DNA of 64,000 bases from Serinicoccus chungangensis (GTDB taxonomy: Bacteria > Actinomycetota > Actinomycetes > Actinomycetales > Dermatophilaceae), in the NCBI RefSeq assembly GCF_001483745.1, contig NZ_LQBL01000028.1, forward strand, positions 62,001-126,000, read 5' to 3'. Made by a program: the position numbers and the translations under genes. The notes under the pieces were generated by a model, which was not told where the DNA came from, ran no database searches, and worked only from the letters and a program-made list of their open reading frames with translations. Of the stretch, positions 31,418-39,622 are shown piece by piece (the stretch's first letter is position 1; each line of letters opens with the position of its first letter).

Positions 31418-32334
31418 CGGTTCCCTCCCGGCGTCGCCACCCTCACGGCCGCCGGCAGGAGCTCGATCCATACCCGCACCATATCCGGGAGCACGTCCCC
31501 GTCGACCTGCACCGGGCCGGGCGTCGGCAGCTCGACCACCACGGACGTGCCGGTGCGGTAGCTCAGCGCGGGGTGCGCCCGCCGTCGGAGCCCCAGCCCG
31601 GTGGCCCCGATCGACGTCCAGTCCCGCACCCGCCGCGGGCTCACCACGGCGAGGTGCAGCAGGCCGTCGTCCAGGAGCGCCCCCCGGCCCGGCACCAGGC
31701 GCGCGCCGAGCGGGAGCCGGCCACCGTTGACGGCGAGCACGCTCCAGGCGGTCTCGGCCCGCTCCTCGGTGTCGTCGAGCCGGACCCGCACCGGCATCCC
31801 CGGACTGCCCAGTCGCCGCAGGCCCGGGGTGACGTAGGCCCACCACCCCGTCCGGGCCTTGGCCGTGGGCGACAGGCCGGCGAGGATCTCGGCGTCGTGG
31901 CCGACCCCGACCACGACGAGGAAGGACAGGGTGCGCACCGAGCCGTCCGCGCGCCGGAGCTCCACCCGACCGAGGTCGACCTCGCGCCCGCGCCCGGACA
32001 CCGCGAGCCGCGCCGCCGCCCGCGGGCTGCGGAGCGGCAGGCCGAGGTTGCGGGCGGCCAGGTCGGCGGTGCCGATCGGCACGATGCCCAGGGTCGCGCG
32101 CGTCCCGACGACGCCGGCGACCTCGCGGACGGTGCCGTCCCCCCCGGCCACGACGACGCGGGAGCACCCGGCGTCCACGGCCTCGCGGGCCTGCGCCGCG
32201 CCGGGCTCCTCCGGGGTGGTGAGCAGCACCAGGGGTGGCGGGGCGCCCGCCTCGCGGCACGCCTCCTCGACCGCCCGGCGCGCGGCGTCGGCGGCGCGCG
32301 CGGCCGGGTTGAGGACCAGCGCGACCGAGCCCAC
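31414..32334 (-). CDS. Diacylglycerol kinase-family lipid kinase
   Basis: The 306-residue protein belongs to the DagK/YegS/LCB5 family. VALVLNPAA is at the N terminus, VVVAGGDGTVREVAGVV holds the GGDGT motif at residues 64-68, and IGTADLAARNLGLP and GVGHDAEIL follow. DDGLLHLAVV and the VQVDGDVLPD motif lie in the C-terminal beta domain. It phosphorylates diacylglycerol or a related lipid with ATP. GTG at 32334 lies 14 bases after the dxs stop. It is followed by the App1-like phosphatase gene with 4-base overlap. Confidence 0.82.
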   Translation of the reverse strand: MGSVALVLNPAARAADAARRAVEEACREAGAPPPLVLLTTPEEPGAAQAREAVDAGCSRVVVAGGDGTVREVAGVVGTRATLGIVPIGTADLAARNLGLPLRSPRAAARLAVSGRGREVDLGRVELRRADGSVRTLSFLVVVGVGHDAEILAGLSPTAKARTGWWAYVTPGLRRLGSPGMPVRVRLDDTEERAETAWSVLAVNGGRLPLGARLVPGRGALLDDGLLHLAVVSPRRVRDWTSIGATGLGLRRRAHPALSYRTGTSVVVELPTPGPVQVDGDVLPDMVRVWIELLPAAVRVATPGGNR

Positions 32335-32348
32335 GGCCCGGGGGCCTC

Positions 32349-34235
32349 TCAGACCAGCCGGGCCGACAGCGACGTCGCCACGGCGTCGGGCGTCAGGCCG
32401 ATCCGCTCCAGCACCTGGTCGCGCGAGCCGTGGTCCAGGAACTCCTGGGGTATGCCGTACCCGTGCACCGGGACGTCGACACCGGCGTCGTCGAAGGCCC
32501 GCGAGACGGCGCTGGCGATGCCGCCACCGACGATGTTGTCCTCGATGACCGCGACCCGGCCCGCCCCCCGGGCCAGCTCCAGCAGGTCCGGGCTGACCGG
32601 CAGCACCCAGCGCGGGTCGACCACCATGACGCGGCGACCCTCGGCGTGCAGCTTGTCGGCGACCTGAAGGGCGGTGGCGGCCATCGACCCGACCCCGACG
32701 AGCAGCAGCTCGGGCGCCTCGTCGGCCGTCGACCCCTCGGCCGGGACGTCGCGCAGGACGTCGAGGGTGCCGACCCGGCGGACCGCCTCGATCGGGGGCC
32801 CCACGCTGCCCTTGGGGAAGCGCACCACCGACGGGCCGTCGTCGATGTCGACCGACTCGCGCAGCGCGAGCGCGACCTGCTGGCCGTCGCGGGGCGCGGC
32901 CACCCGCACCCCGGGGACGATCCCCACGAGGGTGAGGTCCCACATACCGTTGTGGCTGGCGCCGTCGGATCCGGTGATCCCCGCCCGGTCGAGGACGAAG
33001 GTGACCCCCTGGCGGTGCAGCGCGCAGTCCATGAGCAGCTGGTCGAAGGCCCGGTTGAGGAAGGTCGCGTAGATGCAGACGACGGGATGCATCCCCGTGA
33101 ACGAGAGCCCGGAGGCCATCGCCACCGCGTGCTGCTCGGCGATGCCCACGTCGAAGACCCGGTCGGGGAAACGCTCGGCGAAGGGCTGCAGCCCGACCGG
33201 GATGAGCATCGCGGCGGTGAGCGCCACGATGTCGTCACGCTCCCGGCCCAGCCGCACCAGCTCGTCGCTGAACTCGTCGGTCCAGGACCGCCCCGAGACC
33301 TCCAGCGGCAGCCCCGTCTCGGGGTTGATCTTGCCCACGGCGTGGAAGCGGTCGGCCTCGTCGGCGGTGGCCGGGTCATAGCCGTGGCCCTTCTCGGTGA
33401 GCACGTGCACGAGGACGACACCGCCGAAGTCGTGCGCCCGGCGCAGCGCGGTCTCCATCGCCTCGACGTCGTGGCCGTCGACCGGGCCGAGGTACTTCAG
33501 GCCCAGGTCCTCGAACATCCCCTGCGGGCTGACGATGTCCTTGAGGCCCTTCTTCATGCCGTGCAGCGTGTCGTAGACCTGGCGGCCGACCATGGGCGTG
33601 CGGGACAGCTGACGCTTGCCCCAGGACAGGACGTGCTCGTACTCCTGGGTCGCCCGCAACGAGGCGAGGTAGTCGGCCATCCCCCCGCGGGTCGGCGCGT
33701 AGGACCGCTCGTTGTCGTTGATGACGATGATGAGCGGCAGGTCGGGCTGGTCGGCGATGTTGTTGAGCGCCTCCCAGACCATGCCCCCGGTCAGCGCGCC
33801 GTCGCCGATGACGGCCACCGTGTGCCGGTCGGTCTCGCCGCGCAGCTTGCGGCCGGTGGCGATGCCGATAGCCCAGGACAGCGAGGAGCTGGCGTGGCTG
33901 TTCTCCACGACGTCGTGGTCGGACTCGGCGCGGCTGGGGTAGCCCGAGAGGCCCCCCTGCTTGCGCAGCGTCGAGAAGTCGTGCCGCCCGGTGAGCAGCT
34001 TGTGGACGTAGGAGATGTGCCCGGTGTCGAACAGCAACGTGTCGCGCGGGGAGTCGAACACCCGGTGCAGCGCGAGCGACAGCTCGACCACCCCGAGGTT
34101 GGGCCCGAGGTGACCGCCGGTCTGGGAGACCGAGGAGATGAGGTATGCGCGGATCTCCTCCGCGAGCGACACCACCTGACCTTGCGTCAGCCCCTTGAGG
34201 TCGGACGGTCCGGTGATCGTGCGCATGAGGGCCAC
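32349..34235 (-). CDS. dxs: 1-deoxy-D-xylulose-5-phosphate synthase Dxs
   Basis: Dxs is a ThDP enzyme that condenses pyruvate and glyceraldehyde-3-phosphate, the first step of the MEP isoprenoid pathway. The 628 residues include [34 protein letters not shown], the ThDP motif [17 protein letters not shown] and, in the second domain, [17 protein letters not shown] choose GTG at 34235 over ATG at 34226 because GGAGGA lies five bases upstream of the GTG and the resulting N terminus aligns with actinobacterial Dxs. A TAGACT -10 lies at plus 34276-34281. The ThDP cofactor links it loosely to the thi operon. Confidence 0.95.
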   Translation of the reverse strand: MALMRTITGPSDLKGLTQGQVVSLAEEIRAYLISSVSQTGGHLGPNLGVVELSLALHRVFDSPRDTLLFDTGHISYVHKLLTGRHDFSTLRKQGGLSGYPSRAESDHDVVENSHASSSLSWAIGIATGRKLRGETDRHTVAVIGDGALTGGMVWEALNNIADQPDLPLIIVINDNERSYAPTRGGMADYLASLRATQEYEHVLSWGKRQLSRTPMVGRQVYDTLHGMKKGLKDIVSPQGMFEDLGLKYLGPVDGHDVEAMETALRRAHDFGGVVLVHVLTEKGHGYDPATADEADRFHAVGKINPETGLPLEVSGRSWTDEFSDELVRLGRERDDIVALTAAMLIPVGLQPFAERFPDRVFDVGIAEQHAVAMASGLSFTGMHPVVCIYATFLNRAFDQLLMDCALHRQGVTFVLDRAGITGSDGASHNGMWDLTLVGIVPGVRVAAPRDGQQVALALRESVDIDDGPSVVRFPKGSVGPPIEAVRRVGTLDVLRDVPAEGSTADEAPELLLVGVGSMAATALQVADKLHAEGRRVMVVDPRWVLPVSPDLLELARGAGRVAVIEDNIVGGGIASAVSRAFDDAGVDVPVHGYGIPQEFLDHGSRDQVLERIGLTPDAVATSLSARLV

Positions 34236-34325
34236 AGGACTCCTCCGGGGTCGGCGACGGTGCGGTCGAGGGTCAAGTCTACGCAGCCGGGGCTGGGACG
34301 CCGCTGGGTCGGGCGGTGGGGCGGC

Positions 34326-34331
34326 TACGCT
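34326..34331 (+). promoter_or_regulatory. -10 element TACGCT, leaderless start
   Basis: TACGCT lies exactly six bases before the ATG at 34338. No ribosome-binding site is between them. Confidence 0.5.
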
Positions 34332-34337
34332 GCGGGG

Positions 34338-34721
34338 ATGAGCCAGCGTGCCGCCCCGGTCGTCATCGGCGTCTACGACGCGGACGGAGGGGTGCTGGGT
34401 GAGGCGGCCTACCTCTGGGGGAAGGTGCGCGGCACCGCCCACTGCTCCCTGTGCGACATCACCCACTCCCCGGTGCGCCGGAAGAAGGAGTGGGACGCCC
34501 TCGTGGCGCGGCTCGACGCGACCGTCGAGCTGCGGCACCGCAACGAGCTGACGGCGGCGCAGAGCGCGGCGGCGCTGCAGGCCGGGCTGCCGGTGGTGCT
34601 GGTCGCCGACCTCGAGCGGCAGGGCTACGACGTCCTCCTCGACGCCGACGACCTGGAGGGCACGGGCGGCGACGTCACGGCCTTCGGTGACCTGCTGCGG
34701 GAGCGGCTGGCCGCACGCTGA
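34338..34721 (+). CDS. Conserved hypothetical protein with CxxC motif
   Basis: I do not recognise this 127-residue soluble protein. It has a beta-rich start, [20 protein letters not shown], then [20 protein letters not shown] with a CxxC near residues 36-39. An alpha/beta half with [20 protein letters not shown] follows. The CxxC and following His could bind metal or work as a redox pair, but there is no thioredoxin fold signature. The ATG is backed by the leaderless -10 at 34326-34331. It converges with the PhzF gene and is divergent from dxs. Confidence 0.7.
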   Translation: MSQRAAPVVIGVYDADGGVLGEAAYLWGKVRGTAHCSLCDITHSPVRRKKEWDALVARLDATVELRHRNELTAAQSAAALQAGLPVVLVADLERQGYDVLLDADDLEGTGGDVTAFGDLLRERLAAR

Positions 34722-34739
34722 GCGAGGTGCGGCATGGCC

Positions 34740-35567
34740 TCAGAGGTGCACGGACCCGGTGACGGCCGCCACGACCCGGCCACCGACCCACAGCCGGTCG
34801 CCCTCGCGCCGCACGTCGATGCGGGCATCGCGACCCAGTGCGGTGCCCTGGCGTGCGGTGTAGCGGGTCCATCCCTGGTCACGCTGCGCCAGGATCATCG
34901 CCACCGAGGCGTTCAGACTGCCGGTGGCGGGGTCCTCGCAGATGCCGTGCTCGCCGGGGAAGAACGCCCGCACCTCGTAGCCGTCGTCGACGTGCTGTCC
35001 CTGGCACCCGAAGACGCCGAGGTAGATCTGCTCGCCCGGGGCGAACTGCGGCCGCAGGTCCCGCACCGCCTGCGCATCGGGGAGCTCGGCGACGACCCAA
35101 CCGGGCCCGTTGTCGCCCCACTGGAGGCTGAGCGGCGGCCGGCCGACGATCTGCTCGACGCGGGTGGCGAGGTCGTCGTCCACGGGCCCGGAGCGCAGCA
35201 GCGGCGGGGCCGCGAAGGAGAGGGCGCCGTCCTGTGCTCGCACGGTGACCAGCCCGATGCCGCACTCCTGGACGACGGTGCCGGCCTGCTGCGACTCGCC
35301 TCCGGCGTCGAGCCAGGCCCGGCAGCTGCCCAGCGTCGGGTGCCCGGCGAAGGGCAGCTCGGTCGTCGGGGTGAAGATCCGCACGCGGTAGTCCGCACCC
35401 GGGTCGTCGGGACGCAGCACGAAGGTCGTCTCCGACAGGTTGGTCCAGGCGGCGAAGCGCTGCATGGTCGCGGCGTCGAGGTCGTCGGCGTCGTGGACCA
35501 CCGCCAGCGGGTTGCCGTCCCCGGTGCGGGTCGAGAAGACGTCGTACTGGCTGAACCGGTGGGGCAT
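34740..35567 (-). CDS. PhzF-family isomerase
   Basis: The 275-residue protein belongs to the PhzF/diaminopimelate-epimerase-like family. The first domain has FSTRTGDGNPLAVVHDAD and the catalytic Glu46 in NLSETTFVLRP. ELPFAGHPTLGSCRAWLD is the family's substrate loop, and GEHGICEDPATGSLNASVAMIL is the second-domain counterpart. PhzF proteins are isomerases; most members have unknown substrates, and no phenazine genes are near. The start follows a TAGCCT -10 by exactly six bases, a leaderless gene. Confidence 0.87.
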   Translation of the reverse strand: MPHRFSQYDVFSTRTGDGNPLAVVHDADDLDAATMQRFAAWTNLSETTFVLRPDDPGADYRVRIFTPTTELPFAGHPTLGSCRAWLDAGGESQQAGTVVQECGIGLVTVRAQDGALSFAAPPLLRSGPVDDDLATRVEQIVGRPPLSLQWGDNGPGWVVAELPDAQAVRDLRPQFAPGEQIYLGVFGCQGQHVDDGYEVRAFFPGEHGICEDPATGSLNASVAMILAQRDQGWTRYTARQGTALGRDARIDVRREGDRLWVGGRVVAAVTGSVHL

Positions 35568-35573
35568 CGGGTC

Positions 35574-35579
35574 AGGCTA
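35574..35579 (-). promoter_or_regulatory. -10 element TAGCCT, leaderless start
   Basis: Read on the minus strand, TAGCCT lies six bases before the ATG of the PhzF-family gene (35565-35567). Confidence 0.5.
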
Positions 35580-35585
35580 GACGAC

Positions 35586-35945
35586 TCACCGGATCGGCGC
35601 CCGCAGGCGCAGCGCCTCCAGCAGCAGGCCGGCGGCGCGGTGGTTGGCCCGCAGCCGCAGGCCCTCGCGGGCCAGCGACTCCAGCACGTCGCCGAGGGTG
35701 CCCGGCGGCAGCGCCGGCCCCAGCTCCGGGCGTACGTCGCGCCACGCCCCGCGCATCGCCTCCAGCTGCGCCTCCAGGTGCCGGGTCGCCACCCAGGCGA
35801 GCGCCGCCGGGTGGCGCCGCCACGCGGCATACGCCCGGTAGTCGGCCGGGCACTGGTCGAGCAGCCAGGAGACCGCGGCCTGCTCCCAGCCGGCGACCCC
35901 GGCCGGGGGGACCCGGTCGGGCCATCCGGGCGGTCCGCTGCTCAT
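35586..35945 (-). CDS. Conserved hypothetical protein
   Basis: This small helical protein has about 119 residues if it starts at the ATG at 35945; a longer form to 35999 is possible but less likely. It is Ala/Leu/Arg-rich, with AAVSWLLDQCPADYRAYAAW and ALAWVATRHLEAQLEAMRGA forming amphipathic helices. I recognise no domain with a known function. It lies 18 bases upstream of the PhzF start and is divergent from the siderophore-interacting protein gene. Confidence 0.6.
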   Translation of the reverse strand: MSSGPPGWPDRVPPAGVAGWEQAAVSWLLDQCPADYRAYAAWRRHPAALAWVATRHLEAQLEAMRGAWRDVRPELGPALPPGTLGDVLESLAREGLRLRANHRAAGLLLEALRLRAPIR

Positions 35946-36052
35946 GCGAACAAGTGTACGACGACCCGCCCACGCCCCGCTGCTCGCCATCCACAGCACG
36001 CCTCCCTTATTATGAGCACGCAGATCTTCGCTATTTCGACGAACGGGACACC

Positions 36053-36892
36053 ATGACCAGCGCCGCCACCGCCGCCCTGCAGCGGAGCCGTCAGCTCCAC
36101 CCGCTCCACGTCCGCCGCGCCGCCGTCAGCCACGTCGAGCAGCTCGGCGGCCGGATGCGGCGCATCACCCTCGGGCTCGAGGCCGGCACGCCGCCGATCC
36201 CCTGGGTGAGGCTGGCCGTCGGCGACCACGTCAAGGTCGCCTTCCCGCACCCGACCACCGGCGAGCTCACGCTCCCGACCGTCGTCGACGACCGGCCCAG
36301 CCTCCCCGAGGGCGCGCAGCGCCCGGTGACCCGGGACTACACCGTGCGCGGGGTCCACGACGCGGACCAGACCCAGCAGGTGACGATCGACTTCGTCGTG
36401 CACGGCACCGGCCCGGCGAGCACCTGGGCGAGCGGCGCCCGGAAGGGCGACGTCGTCGGCCTGCTCGGCCCGCGCGGGTCGATGACCGAGCCGGCCGACG
36501 CCCGGCGCTACGTCTGCCTGGCGGACGAGACCGCGCTGCCCGCCGTCGGCCGCTGGCTCGAGGAGGCGCCCGCGGGCATACCCCTGGAGGTCGTGGTCCA
36601 GGTCCCGGACGCGACCTGCCTGGTGCCCCTGCCCCAGCGCGCGGACGCCCGCGTCACCTGGCTCATGGACGAGGAGGAGGGCACGCTCGCCGAGTCGCTG
36701 CGGTCCCTGCCCCCGGAGCCGGGCGACTACGTGTGGGCCGCGGGCGAGGCCGGCACGATGGTCCAGGTGCGCCGTGCGGCGGCCGAGCTCGGCGTCGGCG
36801 GCGAGGCACTGAAGCCCAGCGCGCTGCAGGTGGACGGCTACTGGCGGCGCGGCGTCCCCGGTCGCGACCACCACGAGCCGCTGGAGAGCTGA
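36053..36892 (+). CDS. Siderophore-interacting protein (FAD/NADPH ferric reductase)
   Basis: The 279-residue protein is of the ViuB/SIP family. The flavin motif RDYTVR is at residues 94-99 and FVVHGTGPASTWASGARKGD forms the FAD phosphate region. YVWAAGEAGTMVQVRRAAAE and YWRRGVPGRDHHEP close the NADPH domain. It reduces ferric siderophores in the cytoplasm to release iron, and so would act after the importer at 18-22 kb. The upstream region is AT-rich with TATTAT at 36008-36013 as a possible -10. I see no DtxR-like box there. Confidence 0.88.
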   Translation: MTSAATAALQRSRQLHPLHVRRAAVSHVEQLGGRMRRITLGLEAGTPPIPWVRLAVGDHVKVAFPHPTTGELTLPTVVDDRPSLPEGAQRPVTRDYTVRGVHDADQTQQVTIDFVVHGTGPASTWASGARKGDVVGLLGPRGSMTEPADARRYVCLADETALPAVGRWLEEAPAGIPLEVVVQVPDATCLVPLPQRADARVTWLMDEEEGTLAESLRSLPPEPGDYVWAAGEAGTMVQVRRAAAELGVGGEALKPSALQVDGYWRRGVPGRDHHEPLES

Positions 36893-36919
36893 CCCCTTCC
36901 CGCCGGGCGCTCGTGCTGG

Positions 36920-36925
36920 CACGAT
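36920..36925 (+). promoter_or_regulatory. -10 element CACGAT, leaderless start
   Basis: CACGAT (NANNNT, weaker than TANNNT) lies six bases before the ATG at 36932. Confidence 0.35.
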
Positions 36926-36931
36926 GAGCAG

Positions 36932-37834
36932 ATGTCCCAGCGCACAAGTGCCACGAAGACCGGTGGTTCCACCGGCGGGCGCGGGAAGGACACCGTGCCC
37001 CGGTTGAACAAGAAGGTCTACGAGGCCGAGCTGCTCCGGCTCCAGGAGCAGCTCGTCGAGATGCAGACCTGGATCAAGGAGACAGGCCACCGCCTCGTCA
37101 TCGTCTTCGAGGGACGCGACGCCGCCGGCAAGGGCGGGGCGATCAAACGGGTCACCGAGTACCTCTCCCCCCGCGATGCCCAGATCGTGGCCCTGCCGAC
37201 CCCGACCGAGCGGCAGAAGACGCAGTGGTATTTCCAGCGCTACGTCGAGCACCTGCCCGCCGCCGGGGAGATCCGGCTCTTCGACCGCTCGTGGTACAAC
37301 CGCGGCGGGGTGGAGCGGGTCATGGGCTACTGCACCCCGGAGGAGCACCGGCGGTGGCTGCAGCAGACCCCGATCTTCGAGCGGATGCTCATGGACGACG
37401 GGATCCTGCTGCGCAAGTACTGGTTCTCGGTCTCCGACGACGAGCAGGAGCGCCGCTTCCGGTCCCGGATGGAGGACCCCATGCGGCGCTGGAAGCTCTC
37501 CCCCACCGACCTGGAGTCGCTGACCCGGTGGGAGGACTACAGCCGGGCCAAGGACGAGATGTTCGTCCACACCGACATCCCCGAGGCCCGGTGGAACGTC
37601 GTGCCGTCGGACGACAAGCGCTCGGCACGCATCAACATGATCGCCCACCTGCTCTCGACGATCCCCTACGAGCAGGTCGAGCAGGCCGAGCTGACCATGC
37701 CGGAGCGTCCGGACTCGACCGGCTACCAGCGCACCGACCGACGCCTGCAGCTGCCGGTCCCCGACCACGCCGCCGCCGTCGGGGAGGCGGCCGGCAAGCC
37801 CGTGGAGCGCCGCTCCCAGCAGGACCTCAGCTAG
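36932..37834 (+). CDS. ppk2: Polyphosphate kinase 2
   Basis: The 300-residue PPK2-family enzyme has Walker A GRDAAGKGG at residues 61-69 and the Walker B/lid region EIRLFDRSWYNRGGVERVMG. YFQRYVEHLPAAGEIRLFDR and RKYWFSVSDDEQERRFRSR are further family blocks. It transfers phosphate between polyphosphate and nucleoside di- or monophosphates. The class I (NDP-using) form is likely from length. N- and C-terminal tails of about 25 residues are polar. It overlaps nothing and converges with the second ABM gene. Confidence 0.92.
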   Translation: MSQRTSATKTGGSTGGRGKDTVPRLNKKVYEAELLRLQEQLVEMQTWIKETGHRLVIVFEGRDAAGKGGAIKRVTEYLSPRDAQIVALPTPTERQKTQWYFQRYVEHLPAAGEIRLFDRSWYNRGGVERVMGYCTPEEHRRWLQQTPIFERMLMDDGILLRKYWFSVSDDEQERRFRSRMEDPMRRWKLSPTDLESLTRWEDYSRAKDEMFVHTDIPEARWNVVPSDDKRSARINMIAHLLSTIPYEQVEQAELTMPERPDSTGYQRTDRRLQLPVPDHAAAVGEAAGKPVERRSQQDLS

Positions 37835-37843
37835 CCGGCACTC

Positions 37844-38164
37844 TCAGTCGATCTGCAGCTCGCCCATCGGCTCCCAGCCCTCACCCTCGACCTGCCGGGA
37901 GATGATCTGCGGAGTGCCGGTGAGATGCGGGCGCATCGCCTCGATGCCCTCGGTGAAGTGCGGGCTCTCGACGTGCTTGGCCGCGCCCTCGTCGGTGAAC
38001 GCCTCGACGAGGACGTACTGCAGCGGGTCCTCCAGGCTCCGGGACCACTCGAAGGAGATGTTGCCCTCCTCGCTGCGGCAGCCGGCGGTGTAGTCGGCGA
38101 CGATCTCGGACCAGCGCTCGGCGGACTCGGGCTTGACGGGGAACTTGACCACGATGAAGTACAT
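37844..38164 (-). CDS. Antibiotic biosynthesis monooxygenase (ABM) domain protein, copy 2
   Basis: This 106-residue ABM-fold protein is about 81 % identical by hand alignment to the protein at 16637-16957. MYFIVVKFPVKPES, EEGNISFEWSRSLEDPL and HVESPHFTEGIEAMRPHL are shared or nearly shared blocks. The differences cluster in the first helix (residues 14-30). CACCAT six bases before the ATG is a candidate leaderless -10. It probably acts on a small aromatic or quinone-like compound as a dimer, but the substrate is unknown. It is divergent from the IclR regulator gene. Confidence 0.82.
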   Translation of the reverse strand: MYFIVVKFPVKPESAERWSEIVADYTAGCRSEEGNISFEWSRSLEDPLQYVLVEAFTDEGAAKHVESPHFTEGIEAMRPHLTGTPQIISRQVEGEGWEPMGELQID

Positions 38165-38170
38165 GGCCCG

Positions 38171-38176
38171 ATGGTG
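38171..38176 (-). promoter_or_regulatory. -10 element CACCAT, leaderless start
   Basis: On the minus strand CACCAT lies six bases before the ABM copy 2 ATG. It is a weak NANNNT match. Confidence 0.3.
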
Positions 38177-38213
38177 GGGGGCTCCCGGGTGGACGTCAAG
38201 CCCCGCCGCTGCC

Positions 38214-38219
38214 GATGAT
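38214..38219 (+). promoter_or_regulatory. -10 element GATGAT, leaderless start
   Basis: GATGAT lies six bases before the GTG at 38226 of the IclR-type regulator. No Shine-Dalgarno is present. Confidence 0.4.
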
Positions 38220-38225
38220 GGGACG

Positions 38226-39011
38226 GTGAGCACGTCGCACACCGGTGCGCGCACCGTGGAGCGCACCTTCGACCTGTTGGAGTCGGTGGCCGACCGCGGC
38301 GGTGCCTCGGCCCGTGAGCTCGCGGACGACCTCGACCTGCCGCTGTCCACGGTGTACCGGCTGGCCGGTGACCTGGTGGCGCGGGACTACCTGGTCCACC
38401 TGCGCGGCGAGGGGCGCTACGAGCTCGGCTACAAGCCGCACCGTCTGGGCCTGGCCCTGCACCGGCAGATCGGCCTGTCCGCCCAGGTGCGGCAGCGGAT
38501 CGTCGACCTGCACCACGCCACCGGGTGCGCGGCATACCTCACCGTGCGGCGGGGCGCCACCCTGGCGCTCATCTTCGTCGCCGACTCGCCCGAGTGCCCT
38601 CGGCTGGAACCGATGACCTTCGGCTTCCACCAGGCGCCGCACGCGACCGCCTTCGGCAAGATCCTGCTGGCCGACCTGGACGAGACCGAGCGCCAGGTCG
38701 AGCTGGCGCGCTACGGGCTGCCCGGGCTGACGTCCCGGACGATCACCGACCCGGGCGTGCTCGACGCGCACCTGGCCAAGGTCACCCGGCGCGGAGTCGC
38801 GTGGGAGTTCGAGGAGTTCATCCCGGGCAGCAGCTGCGCCGCGGTGGCGGTCCGACGACCGGACGGCGGCCTGATCGGGTGCGTCGCCGTCTCCGCCGAC
38901 GCCCGTCGTTTCGACGGCCCCGACCTGCGGGTCGAGCACCGGCTGCGGGTGGCCTCGGGCGACATCGCCGCGTACTTCCGCCGGGTCGACACCGACGTTC
39001 TCACCGACTGA
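38226..39011 (+). CDS. IclR-family transcriptional regulator
   Basis: The 261-residue regulator has an N-terminal winged helix, TVERTFDLLESVADRGGASA followed by LPLSTVYRLAGDLVARDYLV. The C-terminal effector domain has HATAFGKILLADLDETERQ and EFIPGSSCAAVAVRRPDGG. IclR proteins bind a small molecule to control catabolic genes. The GTG is chosen from the leaderless -10 at 38214-38219. It lies upstream of the GMC oxidoreductase pair in the same direction, so these are its likely targets. The effector is unknown. Confidence 0.87.
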   Translation: MSTSHTGARTVERTFDLLESVADRGGASARELADDLDLPLSTVYRLAGDLVARDYLVHLRGEGRYELGYKPHRLGLALHRQIGLSAQVRQRIVDLHHATGCAAYLTVRRGATLALIFVADSPECPRLEPMTFGFHQAPHATAFGKILLADLDETERQVELARYGLPGLTSRTITDPGVLDAHLAKVTRRGVAWEFEEFIPGSSCAAVAVRRPDGGLIGCVAVSADARRFDGPDLRVEHRLRVASGDIAAYFRRVDTDVLTD

Positions 39012-39097
39012 GAACGCCGGTAGCCGTCGCCGCCGGGGCGGACCTAGCGTGGTGCCGTCGCACGACGCGGTGCGGCGGGCACGAGGAGGACCACGAC

Positions 39098-39622
39098 ATG
39101 GCGGACAAGGACTCGGCGACGATCAGGCGGGACACCAGCTCCGCGCTCAGGGGCGGCCCGGCCACGCTCACCTCACGTCAACGCCAGATCCTGGTGCGCG
39201 TGCTCCGGCTGGCCTACCCGCACGACAGCTTCCCCGACGGCCCCTACGAGCGCACCGCGGACGCCGTCGTCGAGGCGACCGCCGACGACCGGCGCCTGGC
39301 CGCCACCCTGGGTCCCGACCTGGACATGCTCGACACGATCAGCGACGGCGACTTCCTCGGGGCCTCCGACGAGACGGCGACGCTGCTGCTGCGGGAGTAC
39401 GCCGACGAGCCCTACTTCCGACAGATCCGCGGGGTGGCGGTGGTCGCGCTGTACGACGACCGCGAGGTGTGGGAGCTGCTCGGCTACGAGGGGCCGAGCT
39501 TCGACCAGGGCGGCTACCTGAACCGGGGTTTCGACGACCTGGACTGGCTGCCCGAGCCGCGGATCACCGAGTACGACGGTGAGCCCCGAACCGAACTGCG
39601 CGACGTGGAGGAGCAGCGATGA
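39098..39622 (+). CDS. Small-subunit-like partner of GMC oxidoreductase
   Basis: This 174-residue protein has no signal peptide. TLTSRQRQILVRVLRLAYPH near residues 25-44 resembles gluconate 2-dehydrogenase subunit 3. The C-terminal half, FDDLDWLPEPRITEYDGEPR, is of unknown fold. GAGGAGGA lies seven bases before the ATG, and the stop overlaps the GMC gene by 4 bases (ATGA). Subunit 3-type proteins are partners or chaperones of the FAD-containing GMC subunit, and here the tight coupling fits. No cytochrome subunit follows. Confidence 0.68.
   Translation: MADKDSATIRRDTSSALRGGPATLTSRQRQILVRVLRLAYPHDSFPDGPYERTADAVVEATADDRRLAATLGPDLDMLDTISDGDFLGASDETATLLLREYADEPYFRQIRGVAVVALYDDREVWELLGYEGPSFDQGGYLNRGFDDLDWLPEPRITEYDGEPRTELRDVEEQR

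Noticed and set aside
35954-36052. Longer N terminus for the siderophore-interacting protein from ATG 35954
   Set aside because: The added 33 residues lie across AT-rich promoter-like DNA (TATTAT at 36008-36013) and do not look like the family.
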